Shown here piece after piece: positions 8,630 to 21,784 of a DNA stretch of 64,000 nucleotides (within the stretch, counting starts at the first letter, position 1; each line of letters opens with the position of its first letter). Under the pieces are notes generated by a model. It ran no database searches. It had not been told where the DNA came from and worked only from the letters and a program-made list of their open reading frames with translations. The stretch spans positions 719,418 to 783,417 of the forward strand of contig NZ_CP050253.1 in the NCBI RefSeq assembly GCF_011745665.1, written 5' to 3'. Both the position numbers and the translations under genes were made by a program. The DNA is from Zophobihabitans entericus. GTDB taxonomy: Bacteria > Pseudomonadota > Gammaproteobacteria > Enterobacterales > Orbaceae.

Positions 8630-9886
8630 ATGGTGAACAGACAGATGTTGATAAGAATAAGATGTTTTAGACTATTTGGTCTGTTTTTATTATTGATGCC
8701 ATTTACCATTATGTCTAAGGAATTAGTTATTGGCACGACCTTTTCGACTGATGCTACTGTACATTTAATTAAGGTATGGGAACAACAGAGTAACCACTTT
8801 CCAATCAGAACACTTAATCGTACCAGCATGTCACTTAACCAGTTGTTATCGACTTCTAAAGCGGGTAATGTTGATTTAATACTCAGTTCTTCACCTATGC
8901 TGTTTGATTCATTGCAAAGTAAAGGGGAGTTGGCTGACTTACCCGCAACAATAAAGCAGCATTCGCAATTTGTACCTGAGGTTTTACAAAATACTACGGC
9001 GGCTTTCTCTATTTCTGGTTATGGAATTTTGTCTAATTCTGCACAGTTTGAAAGCCTGAATATAAGTATACCCGGAGACTGGTATGATTTGGTTAATCCC
9101 GCTTTGCAGGATTTAGTGATTATCAGTAGTCCGTCACGTTCAGAAACGAATCACATTATGCTTGAAGCGCTATTACAACAGCAGGGGTGGGATAAGGGTT
9201 GGGAGCTGATTAGCCAAATTTCTGCCAATGTTGGAACGATCTCCTCACGTAGTTTTGGTGTGGCAGATAAGATTCAGGCGAATTTAGGGGCAGCCGGTAT
9301 TACGATAGATAATTATGCTAATTTGTTAACCCAAAATGAAAGTTTGGGCGGGAATCGACTGGTTTTCCACTATTTTCCAAACTTTCCGGTTTCACCTACC
9401 TTCATCTCAGTTACGGCTAAAAGTACGCATAAAGCAGAAGCATTAACATTTATTCAGTTTCTGCTTTCAGAAGAGGGGCAAAGAGCGCTGAGTGATAGTG
9501 AAACGGGTAAATATCCAATTCAGCCTTTGAGTACAGATAATCCATTAGCAGAAAAGCAGCAATTTCTCTTTTCTCAACCACAGATTAATTATGACTTGTT
9601 ATTAAAAAGACAGGAGCTGGTGAAGCTACTTTTTGAACATGCGATTACTTATCGTTTAAATCAGCTAAAAACAAACTGGCGCTTAATTTATGCAAAAGAA
9701 CAAGCAGTCGGAAGGCAGTTACCTGAAGTCAGAGCGATTATTGCTTCGTTTCCGATAACAGAACAACAATCTGTTGATGATGATTATCTGAATAATTTTA
9801 ATCTGAGTTCAGAGCTGCTTAAGTGGCAGGAATATTTTAGTCAGCAACAAGCAGAACTTGTAAAAACGCTGGAAGATCTGCAATGA
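8630..9886 (+). CDS. PgtC-like periplasmic sensor/binding protein of a three-component system
   Basis: This is a periplasmic solute-binding-fold protein of 418 residues. In the Salmonella phosphoglycerate system, PgtC of this kind feeds signal to the PgtB kinase rather than to a transporter. The ATG at 8630 is preceded by AAGGA and followed by a clear signal peptide (positively charged MVNRQMLIRIRCF then a hydrophobic core). An in-frame ATG at 8597 lacks a ribosome site and would bury the signal peptide. The mature part begins KELVIGTTFSTDATV, parallel to the importer's KEKLIVYTS start. It carries an extra C-terminal helical extension of about 110 residues. Its stop overlaps the kinase ATG by 4 bases (ATGA), so the two are translationally coupled. 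Confidence 0.8.
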   Translation: MVNRQMLIRIRCFRLFGLFLLLMPFTIMSKELVIGTTFSTDATVHLIKVWEQQSNHFPIRTLNRTSMSLNQLLSTSKAGNVDLILSSSPMLFDSLQSKGELADLPATIKQHSQFVPEVLQNTTAAFSISGYGILSNSAQFESLNISIPGDWYDLVNPALQDLVIISSPSRSETNHIMLEALLQQQGWDKGWELISQISANVGTISSRSFGVADKIQANLGAAGITIDNYANLLTQNESLGGNRLVFHYFPNFPVSPTFISVTAKSTHKAEALTFIQFLLSEEGQRALSDSETGKYPIQPLSTDNPLAEKQQFLFSQPQINYDLLLKRQELVKLLFEHAITYRLNQLKTNWRLIYAKEQAVGRQLPEVRAIIASFPITEQQSVDDDYLNNFNLSSELLKWQEYFSQQQAELVKTLEDLQ

Positions 9887-11871
9887 AAAAATGGTTTAAA
9901 TATCTTGATATCAGTAAAGGTCTGCAAATTTGTTTTCTGGTTAGCGCCCTGTTAAGTGTATTTGTTGGAATTGTTGGTCTTTATACTCTTGGGCAGCAAC
10001 GTAAAGATATTAATTTTGCTCTGGATGAGGGATTTCCTAAAGTTCAGGCTGCTTTTCAGGCAGAAGAGCAATTAAATTTATTAAATAACGCTTTTTTGAA
10101 TTTATATAGTATTAAAAGTGTTGATGAACGTGTGGAATGGCGTACGCGTATCGATATCCGTTTAAATGCGTTAAAAGATACTATGCGGGAGTTAGAAGAT
10201 TCGCTAGATACACGTTATGTTGAGTTTTTTAATCATTTTTCAGAACTACTCGACCAAATAACCAATAATATCAATGATCGCTTAGCAAGTACTGAACAGT
10301 TTAATCAGATACATGCCCGCGTTAACTGGTTGCATGAAGATTTCCATAATGAGTTTACTGCACTATTACAAGAAATTAGTTGGCAGCAATCGGCTTTAGT
10401 TAGCACATATCAACAGAGTAGTAATGATAAAAGCCATTTTGAGGCATTAAAAAAGTCACAGCAAGAATTACAACTTATTTATGGTTTTATTACTTATGAG
10501 GATCAGATTGTTAGTGAATTGAAACAGCAAATTACTGGGGTTAAGGGGAGAACGGATCCATTACAAAAAAACTATTTGATTTATTTAAAGTTATTGGTTG
10601 AGAATAAAATCAAACAATTAGAGATCCACTCGTCAACTTATACCATTCAACAGATCATTGATGAGCTGTTTATTATTGGATTAGATGAAAGCCAGTTACC
10701 GGCACATATCACCAGACGTCAACATATTGATATGTCACTAAATATGTTAACTGAACAGGCAGAGGATCTGTTAACCGAGCTTCGTTATGAGGTGCGGGAC
10801 CAGGTTGGCAATAGTCAAAAACAGCTACAAATGTTACAAAATATTGTTGAAAAGAGTTCGCATATCAGTGGACTAGTAATCTTTAGTGCCATGTTAATTG
10901 CGTTTTTATTTCTGATTGTGGTGAATTTTTTCTATATTCGTTTTCGGTTATTAAAACGTTTTCAATTACTTAATCATGCCGTTGATCGACTTCATAACGG
11001 GGAAAGTAACGTGAAAATACCGATCTATGGCATTGATGAACTTGGTCGAATTGCACGTTTACTGCGTTCATTTCTCTTTGAGATGAATAAGAAAAATGCA
11101 GAGCTGGAAAAGCGCAACCAAACACTTATTAGTGAAATTCAGGATCGAATTCAAGTACAAAATGAGTTGGTCACTACTCAAAACGAACTTATCCAGACGG
11201 CGAAACTGGCGATTGTTGGCCAAACACTGACTTCTATTAGCCATGAAATTAATCAACCTTTAAATGCATTAAGTGCTTATGTTTTTAGTGCTAAAAAGGC
11301 ACTGGCAAATCATGATGAAGTAGCCGTAAATCGTTACTTTGATAAAATCAGTCAGGTTATTGACAGAACGGCACTAATTATTAAGCGTCTAAGGCAATTT
11401 TCCCGTAAAGGTGTTGGTAAATTACAACCTGTTGACCTGATGGAAAGTATACAAAGTGCCTGGTCTTTACTGGAGTCTAAGCATAAACAGGTTCAGGGGC
11501 AGCTCATATTACCTCCAATACTACCTGTTGTTTTTGGTGAAGATGTTTTATTACAACAGGTGTTTGTAAATCTGTTTTTGAATTCGATAGAAGCAACATC
11601 AAAATCGCCCACCATTATTACTATTGAGATTATGTATGAGTCAGAAGAGGAGATTGTTTTGGCTATTTCTGATAATGGTAAAGGCTGGCCACTTAATGAA
11701 CCGTTACTGCAACCATTTTCTACCAGTAAATCGATAAATTTAGGACTCGGTTTATCGATCAGTAACTCAATTATAAAGCAGTGTGATGGTGAGTTTTATA
11801 TCGCTTCCACTCTGGATAATCATGCGTTAATTATCTTACAACTCAGGAAAGCCAATTATGTTCAGTCATAA
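9883..11871 (+). CDS. PgtB-like membrane sensor histidine kinase
   Basis: This 662-residue inner-membrane kinase has transmembrane segments at about residues 14-37 and 327-355, bracketing a roughly 290-residue helical periplasmic domain. A HAMP linker follows (about 355-410), then a coiled coil and a HisKA domain with phospho-acceptor His454 in SISHEINQPLN. The HATPase domain shows N-box NLFLNSIEA, G1 ISDNGKGWP and G2 LGLGLSIS. The HEINQPL form of the H-box is that of the DctB/PgtB kinase class. It overlaps the upstream PgtC-like gene by 4 bases and the downstream regulator by 14. It probably reads the liganded PgtC-like protein through its periplasmic domain. Confidence 0.86.
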   Translation: MKKWFKYLDISKGLQICFLVSALLSVFVGIVGLYTLGQQRKDINFALDEGFPKVQAAFQAEEQLNLLNNAFLNLYSIKSVDERVEWRTRIDIRLNALKDTMRELEDSLDTRYVEFFNHFSELLDQITNNINDRLASTEQFNQIHARVNWLHEDFHNEFTALLQEISWQQSALVSTYQQSSNDKSHFEALKKSQQELQLIYGFITYEDQIVSELKQQITGVKGRTDPLQKNYLIYLKLLVENKIKQLEIHSSTYTIQQIIDELFIIGLDESQLPAHITRRQHIDMSLNMLTEQAEDLLTELRYEVRDQVGNSQKQLQMLQNIVEKSSHISGLVIFSAMLIAFLFLIVVNFFYIRFRLLKRFQLLNHAVDRLHNGESNVKIPIYGIDELGRIARLLRSFLFEMNKKNAELEKRNQTLISEIQDRIQVQNELVTTQNELIQTAKLAIVGQTLTSISHEINQPLNALSAYVFSAKKALANHDEVAVNRYFDKISQVIDRTALIIKRLRQFSRKGVGKLQPVDLMESIQSAWSLLESKHKQVQGQLILPPILPVVFGEDVLLQQVFVNLFLNSIEATSKSPTIITIEIMYESEEEIVLAISDNGKGWPLNEPLLQPFSTSKSINLGLGLSISNSIIKQCDGEFYIASTLDNHALIILQLRKANYVQS

Positions 11872-13114
11872 GAATCAGATCTTACTTATCGATGATGATA
11901 TTGATATTTTAGAGGCCTATCAGGATCTGCTTGAGCAAGAGGGGTATCAGGTTATTACCTGTGCTGATCCGGTAAATATTGTTGAACAAATACCGGAAAA
12001 CTGGAATGGCATTATTTTATGTGATGTTTTGTTACCTAACATCTCGGGACTGGTGTTACTGGAACAGTTTTTAACACAGGATCCACAATTGCCGGTGATT
12101 ATGATTACCGGACATGGTGATGTACCAATGGCTGTTGATGCCGTTAAAAAAGGAGCAACTGACTTTTTAGAAAAACCTTTAACACCAGAAAAGCTACTGG
12201 ATAAAGTCAAGGAAGCATTGTTTATTCGTCAAAGAGTGGTTGAAAATCGCCTAAGGCAATTGAAAATATTAAATGAAGAATTTATTGGTCACTCACCCTG
12301 GATGAAAAAACTTAAGCAGCAGCTGCAACGACTGGCTGATGTGGATATTCCGGTTTTTCTTTGGGGTGAGATGGGAACTGGTAAGCATTTAGCAGCTAAA
12401 AATCTACATCAATTAAACTGCCATCATAGCCATTTATTTTATATTAAAGATTGCCAGTCACCTGACAAAATTGAGGTGATTAAACTGATAGAACAGGAAT
12501 TTACAGGAACATTAATCCTGAGTCATATTCACTGTCTATCACACAATGAACAAATTCAGTTGGTGAACTCACAGCAAGCAGAGAAACGTTCATTTCGGTT
12601 AATTATTCTCAGTGAGAAGCCCTTGTCGGATTTAATTCAGCAGAAACTGATTATACCGGAGCTCTATTATCTTTTTTCACACACACAAATTCATATGTTG
12701 GCTTTGAGAGATCATCCGACAGATATTGGTGATATCTTTAAATATTATGTTCAGAAATCTTGTAAGAGATTAAATAAGCCAGAGATGCCAATCAAAAACC
12801 AATTTATTAGTAGTCTGATAAAAAGAGAGTGGATTGGTAATATTCGGGAGTTAGCTAGTGCAGCAGAATTGTATGTTATTGGACTCTATTCTACGACTAC
12901 GTTATTACCAACAAATTCAGTTAATCACAAAAAGGATATTTCTCTTGATGAGCAAGTGTCTTTGTACGAAAAGCAAGTCATTGAAGATGCTTTAAACTAT
13001 TATCAGGGACGTATTAATGAAGCAGCGCAGTATTTAGGAATTCCTCGGAAGAAATTATATTTACGTATGCGCAAATATGAACTGGATAAGAAAATTTATA
13101 AAGAAATAGTATAA
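11858..13114 (+). CDS. PgtA-like response regulator with degenerate AAA+ domain
   Basis: This 418-residue regulator has a receiver domain (residues 1-120; acidic pocket DDD at 12-14, phosphorylation site Asp56, switch Thr84 and Lys107). A shortened NtrC-type AAA+ domain follows, with a Fis-type helix-turn-helix at the C-terminus (EAAQYLGIPRKKLYLRM). Walker A is readable (GEMGTGK, 170-176). However, the GAFTGA loop that touches sigma-54 is absent, and the Walker B segment reads GTLILSHI (217-224) where active members have Asp-Glu. The domain is therefore unlikely to hydrolyse ATP or open sigma-54 promoters. It should act as a DNA-binding regulator of sigma-70 promoters, probably the divergent importer. 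No clear terminator follows before the rRNA promoter. Confidence 0.84.
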   Translation: MFSHKNQILLIDDDIDILEAYQDLLEQEGYQVITCADPVNIVEQIPENWNGIILCDVLLPNISGLVLLEQFLTQDPQLPVIMITGHGDVPMAVDAVKKGATDFLEKPLTPEKLLDKVKEALFIRQRVVENRLRQLKILNEEFIGHSPWMKKLKQQLQRLADVDIPVFLWGEMGTGKHLAAKNLHQLNCHHSHLFYIKDCQSPDKIEVIKLIEQEFTGTLILSHIHCLSHNEQIQLVNSQQAEKRSFRLIILSEKPLSDLIQQKLIIPELYYLFSHTQIHMLALRDHPTDIGDIFKYYVQKSCKRLNKPEMPIKNQFISSLIKREWIGNIRELASAAELYVIGLYSTTTLLPTNSVNHKKDISLDEQVSLYEKQVIEDALNYYQGRINEAAQYLGIPRKKLYLRMRKYELDKKIYKEIV

Positions 13115-13304
13115 ATCCTTATTTATCATTGCATTAAGTCTCTTTGTTGGGAGGCTGGTAATTTAACGTTGTTTAAATAAAAACCAAACTATCAATAAAT
13201 ATATAAATTCCTCTTGCTTATGAAAATTAAATTCTTATAATGCCCGTCCACTGTCACCACATAAGGTGAGTGACAAGAAGGTGAAAAAGAAGGTGAAAAT
13301 CCCC

Positions 13305-13333
13305 TTGACTAACCCCACAGAGTTGCGTAATAT
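13305..13333 (+). promoter_or_regulatory. rRNA operon promoter
   Basis: TTGACT (13305-13310), a 17-base spacer and TAATAT (13328-13333) are followed by a GC-rich discriminator (ACGCAGCCC), as expected of a stringently controlled rRNA promoter. Three AAGGTGA direct repeats lie just upstream at 13263, 13278 and 13290. Confidence 0.85.
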
Positions 13334-13381
13334 ACGCAGCCCTTGGACAGCGAAAGTTGAGAAGACTTTGAATCAGCTGTC

Positions 13382-13393
13382 AGCTCTTTAAAA
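13382..13393 (+). promoter_or_regulatory. boxA-type antitermination site in rRNA leader
   Basis: AGCTCTTTAAAA in the leader about 140 bases before 16S resembles the boxA element (TGCTCTTTAACA) bound by NusB/NusE. A closer match recurs in the 16S-23S spacer. Confidence 0.6.
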
Positions 13394-13531
13394 ACTTGAA
13401 CAGACAATCTGTGTGGGCACTTACAGGACGAAAAAATATAGTCTACGGACTTAAAAATTAAGTCTTGATGAGTGACACAAAGATTCATTTGAAATGAAAT
13501 TTATGTCAACATTCATTGAGCATCAAACTTT

Positions 13532-15070
<1,539 letters not shown>

Positions 15071-15127
15071 CTACGAGATTCTGTAAGTGTTCACACAGAT
15101 TGTTTGTTTAAAAAATACGTTGTCGAG

Positions 15128-15203
15128 GTCCCCTTCGTCTAGAGGCCTAGGACATCGCCCTTTCACGGCGGTAACAGGGGTTCGAATCCCCTAGGGGACG
15201 CCA
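15128..15203 (+). tRNA. tRNA-Glu (TTC) in the rRNA spacer
   Basis: A 76-base cloverleaf with GTCCCC...GGGGAC acceptor pairing, anticodon TTC, GGTTCGAATCC T-arm and encoded CCA. It is the only tRNA in the 16S-23S spacer. Confidence 0.97.
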
Positions 15204-15351
15204 TTATCTTGTGAATTATCAGAAATGATAAAGATAATGACATTGAGTAGTGATTCTGATGAATTTCAGGTATCTCAATGAGACTGACAACGGAACTTAT
15301 CTCAAAGCACATTATGCATTACTAAGATGTCTAAGTGTGTTGTGAGATAAT

Positions 15352-15363
15352 TGCTCTTTAACA
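15352..15363 (+). promoter_or_regulatory. boxA antitermination site in 16S-23S spacer
   Basis: TGCTCTTTAACA is an exact match to the enterobacterial boxA and lies about 135 bases before 23S. It is expected to reload the NusB/NusE antitermination complex. Confidence 0.8.
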
Positions 15364-15497
15364 ATATGGAACAAGCTGAAAAAATAACGAGTTCTCGAGC
15401 TGGTTGTGCGGTGTGTATTGGTATTTTTATTGATACGTGCGGTATGACAGAGTAAGAGAGAAGACTTATAGCTGTTAGAGACATCTAAGAGTTGTAA

Positions 15498-18394
<2,897 letters not shown>

Positions 18395-18524
18395 ACAACT
18401 CTGAGGTGTTTTTGACGATAAGTGAAGACGCTGAGGGTTGACTTGTTATGTTGATATGGGGTAGCGCAGGCTATCGAGAGTATCATGACTCAGCTTGTTT
18501 TATGTTGAAGAGACAGACGGAATA

Positions 18525-18643
18525 TGTCTGGCTGCGATAACGCAATGGTCCCACCTGATCCCATGCCGAACTCAGAAGTGAAACGTTGTGGTGCCGATGG
18601 TAGTGTGGGGAGTCCCCATGTGAGAGTAGGGAACAGCCAGGCT
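18525..18643 (+). rRNA. rrf: 5S ribosomal RNA
   Basis: About 119 bases. It has complementary ends (GTCTGGCTG near the start, CAGCCAGGC at the end) and the conserved CCCATGCCGAACTCAGAAGTGAAA core. No tRNA lies between 23S and 5S. Confidence 0.96.
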
Positions 18644-18656
18644 TTTAACTATGAAT

Positions 18657-18685
18657 AGCCCAGTTTAGCGACTGGGCTTTTTTTA
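18657..18685 (+). terminator. rRNA operon terminator
   Basis: The 8-bp stem AGCCCAGT / ACTGGGCT with loop TTAGCG is followed by a run of seven or more T. It lies 13 bases after 5S. Confidence 0.92.
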
Positions 18686-19164
18686 TGCCTGTGATTTGGG
18701 GTGGGATGCAGGTATGATATTGGTTTCATCTGGTGACACTTTACACGGTGGATATATACCACTTCTCCTATCTTATTCTATTTTATCTATTTTCCTTTCT
18801 ATTAATACAAGCCAATGTGTTTGTTTATCATTTTCTATAAAAATCTTATATAAAACATATATTGAAAATAGTTTTAAACGATCAATAAAATTACCATTAA
18901 TAGATTTAATCTAATTAATGAGGGGTAATTGATCGGTTATATGAATTTTATTTTATCTCAAAAAGTAGGTATCCTTAGAGCGAATTTTACATAACTATAG
19001 ACAGTATTTAAGTAAATTCTATAAGAAATAGATTAACTATTTAGCTAGCTGTTTATCTCTAATGAAAATTTATTATCAGTAGATAATAAATCTGAATATG
19101 AAATAGATTTAGCTGATGTTTTGAAATTAAAAAATAATAAGAAAGATTGGGGAAGGGATATCAA
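18686..19164. other. AT-rich gene-free stretch after the rRNA operon
   Basis: About 480 very AT-rich bases between the rRNA terminator and the adhesin-like gene. A 72-codon frame at 18696-18914 starts on the edge of the terminator, has no ribosome site and no recognisable motif, so I do not call it. I see no RNA gene or strong promoter. Confidence 0.5.
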
Positions 19165-20628
19165 GTGCATACTATTCACTATTTATATAAAAATATAATT
19201 CAGCATTATTTATTGCAAACGTTACTAGTTCTACTAAATGTAGCCATTATTATCAGCCCGGCAAATGCTTTATTATCAGCAGAATCAGCAAAAACAATTC
19301 AGGGGCAGTCCCCTCGCTTTAATGCAACTTATGAATCAACTATTCAAAATGGGAAAAATTTTGATCTACTGGGTATCAATTATAGTGGGGTAGATTATTT
19401 TAATCAGATTAATTTTACTTCTAAGCTGGCAAGTTCTGGTTTGACGTACATGAATAATAAGCCAAACGATATTACTTTTACGCCAACTCGTAAAGGTGCT
19501 ACTACCGCACAGGCGACTGATAGTAATGGTGATATTTTTGGGCCTGATTCTGTCGCTGAACGAACAACCGGTTCTATAACTGCTGATTGGTATTATACAA
19601 CTACTGCAGGCTCTGAAAGCTTATTAAATGCGACACAAAAAGCACAGACTTTTTGTGAATTAGCGATTGCCGGGGTTGTTCCTTATATTAAAGTCGGTGG
19701 ACCTATAATATTAAAAACGAGTTATGGTGACCCTATTAGCCAAAACTATCCGGACTCTACGATTGCTATTACTAAAAACCCACAGAATAAATTTAATATA
19801 GAGTTAAATGATCCTGTTTGCTATGCCTCACCATCTTTAACCTATGCAACAGGTGTATATGATCCTGGTACTCCACTAAAATTTAACCCAGCCGCTGGAT
19901 TTATTCCACAAGCAACTATTGCTAATAATTTTCCTACTATGGGAGGAGATGGATTATTCTTCAATCTTGTTGTAGCAGGTGTTAATGTACAAGCGCCCGG
20001 TATAACCTGGAGTGCAACATCCACACCATCCGCATCTAATGTTACAGCTACTGTGGCAGCCGAAAAATCAATATTGAGTAGTGCAAGTAATCTTAATTAT
20101 AGAGCAAATACTATGGTAATGGTGACATTAAGAGGCCCTGTCGCAAGTAGCTTTGAGATTGGTGCCACCGCACCAAAATTCACAGGAGCAACGACTATTA
20201 AGGTCACCGGTACTGATACTTCGGTAACACCTAATCGCGTGGTTGCTTCTTATCAATTTCAGATAAAGAATTGGTATGTTACGCGCAGTACTGTGAATGG
20301 ACTACTGACAACACAAACAGCTTGGTGTAGTGGTTTGGGCAGCTATCGTATTCCTACTGCATCTGAACTCACTACAGCCACAGGGCTGGGTTGGACTGGG
20401 ATAACCACGACGAATAATTATCAGCGCATTGTTGGGGCCAGCTTATTTGGTGAATGGGGACCAGTGTATGCTTATTCCAAAACTTATGGGGGAATAGCTG
20501 AGTTTTATGGTACTTCCTATTGGACATCAAGCAAAGTTGGTTCTAGCCTTTTTTATGTTAATAATTTAGGTACTATTAGTGCTGGTAGTACTTCATTCAA
20601 TGCACCTGTAGCTTGTCGTAGTATTTAG
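19165..20628 (+). CDS. Secreted adhesin-like protein with C-terminal lectin-like domain
   Basis: This is a 487-residue predicted exported protein of unknown exact function. The GTG at 19165 is preceded by GGGGAAGGGA; the in-frame TTG at 19147 overlaps that site and is less likely. A signal peptide (YLLQTLLVLLNVAIIISPANA) leads into a Thr/Ser/Asn-rich, beta-strand-like body with few cysteines. The C-terminal 120 residues (WCSGLGSYRIPTASELT ... LFGEWGPVYAYS ... SYWTSS ... VACRSI) resemble the terminal domain of enterobacterial invasin/intimin-like and DUF1566-type surface proteins. There, two Cys, here WC and ACR, close a C-type-lectin-like fold. There is no autotransporter barrel or sorting signal, so attachment is unclear. 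It stands alone between the rRNA operon and ispB. Confidence 0.6.
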   Translation: MHTIHYLYKNIIQHYLLQTLLVLLNVAIIISPANALLSAESAKTIQGQSPRFNATYESTIQNGKNFDLLGINYSGVDYFNQINFTSKLASSGLTYMNNKPNDITFTPTRKGATTAQATDSNGDIFGPDSVAERTTGSITADWYYTTTAGSESLLNATQKAQTFCELAIAGVVPYIKVGGPIILKTSYGDPISQNYPDSTIAITKNPQNKFNIELNDPVCYASPSLTYATGVYDPGTPLKFNPAAGFIPQATIANNFPTMGGDGLFFNLVVAGVNVQAPGITWSATSTPSASNVTATVAAEKSILSSASNLNYRANTMVMVTLRGPVASSFEIGATAPKFTGATTIKVTGTDTSVTPNRVVASYQFQIKNWYVTRSTVNGLLTTQTAWCSGLGSYRIPTASELTTATGLGWTGITTTNNYQRIVGASLFGEWGPVYAYSKTYGGIAEFYGTSYWTSSKVGSSLFYVNNLGTISAGSTSFNAPVACRSI

Positions 20629-20647
20629 ATATCAAAATGATTAAATA

Positions 20648-20676
20648 TAAAAGCGCCAGAACGGCGCTTTTATCTA
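20648..20676. terminator. Bidirectional terminator between adhesin-like gene and ispB
   Basis: The inverted repeat AAAAGCGCC / GGCGCTTTT with loop AGAAC carries A/T tracts on both sides and serves both convergent genes. Confidence 0.85.
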
Positions 20677-20693
20677 TTTAAAAACCTAATTGA

Positions 20694-21677
20694 CTAAGCT
20701 TGTCGCTTAACTGAAATCATCGCTAAAGATTGCAGTGCTGTTTTGTAAACAGAATCAGGCAAAATATCAATAGCTTTGCTGGCTTTTTCTGCCTCTTGTT
20801 GGGCTTTCTGATAAGTATATTCCAAAGAACCACACTCTTGCATGATATGTAATACGCGATCCAGCAGATGGCGCCCATTACCATTTTCAATCGCATCTTT
20901 GATAAGTTTGGCGTCTTCTGGTGTGGTATTATTCATCGCATGTAATAGTGGAAGTGTCGGTTTACCTTCATTAAGGTCGTCTCCCAGATTCTTACCTAAA
21001 GCTGCTGCGTCTTTTGCACTATAATCGAGGAGATCATCAATTAACTGGAAAGCTGTACCAATATAGCGTCCATAATCTTGAAGAGCATTTTGTTGTGTTT
21101 GGTTAGCGCCAGCAATAATTGCTGCAGTATGAGAAGAGGCCTCAAATAAACGAGCTGTCTTACTATAAATTACCTGCATATATTGATCTTCGGTAGTATT
21201 AGAATCATTACAGTTCATGAGCTGTAGTACTTCGCCTTCAGCAATGACATTGGTCGCACTCGACATTACTTTTAGCACATCTAAAGAACCAATACTTGTC
21301 ATCATTTGGAATGAGCGAGTATAAATATAATCGCCAACTAATACACTGGCAGCATTGCCAAATAAGACATTAGCAGTTGATTTACCACGGCGCAGTGATG
21401 ATTCATCAACCACATCATCATGCAGGAGTGTTGCCGTATGAATAAATTCGATAAAGGCAGCGGCAGTAATATGTTTATCTCCCGTGTAGTCAAGTGCTTT
21501 AGCACCAAGCAGTGCAATGATAGGGCGAACACGTTTACCACCACCGCTAATAATATAGCTTCCCAGCTGATTGATAAGAACGACATCAGAATTTAATTGT
21601 TGCTGAATAACAGCATTTACTTGGGATAAATCGTCAGCGATCAATTCAATAATCTGCTCAAGAGAGAGTTTGCTCAT
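20694..21677 (-). CDS. ispB: Octaprenyl diphosphate synthase IspB
   Basis: IspB elongates farnesyl diphosphate with isopentenyl diphosphate to the C40 side chain of ubiquinone and menaquinone. Both aspartate-rich motifs are present: HDDVVDE (first) and LIDDLLDY (second), along with the GGGKRVRP substrate-binding segment near residue 50. Starting at the ATG at 21677, which has GGAAG upstream, gives 327 residues, close to E. coli (323). Six more codons upstream are open but lack a ribosome site. It is divergent from tonB rather than from rplU-rpmA as in E. coli. Its product supplies the same prenyl chain that MenA (40445-41353) attaches. Confidence 0.95.
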   Translation of the reverse strand: MSKLSLEQIIELIADDLSQVNAVIQQQLNSDVVLINQLGSYIISGGGKRVRPIIALLGAKALDYTGDKHITAAAFIEFIHTATLLHDDVVDESSLRRGKSTANVLFGNAASVLVGDYIYTRSFQMMTSIGSLDVLKVMSSATNVIAEGEVLQLMNCNDSNTTEDQYMQVIYSKTARLFEASSHTAAIIAGANQTQQNALQDYGRYIGTAFQLIDDLLDYSAKDAAALGKNLGDDLNEGKPTLPLLHAMNNTTPEDAKLIKDAIENGNGRHLLDRVLHIMQECGSLEYTYQKAQQEAEKASKAIDILPDSVYKTALQSLAMISVKRQA

Positions 21678-21784
21678 GGAATCTTCCAGTATCATGATAT
21701 CAGTGTTTATTTCTATTACTTTGTATTATCTTATAAAGCGCTAGTATCAACAAGGAATGCGTGTTAAATTTTATATAATTATAG

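Noticed and set aside
18696..18914. 72-residue open frame after the rRNA terminator
   Set aside because: It begins at the terminator edge without a ribosome site, has low-complexity AT-driven content and no domain.
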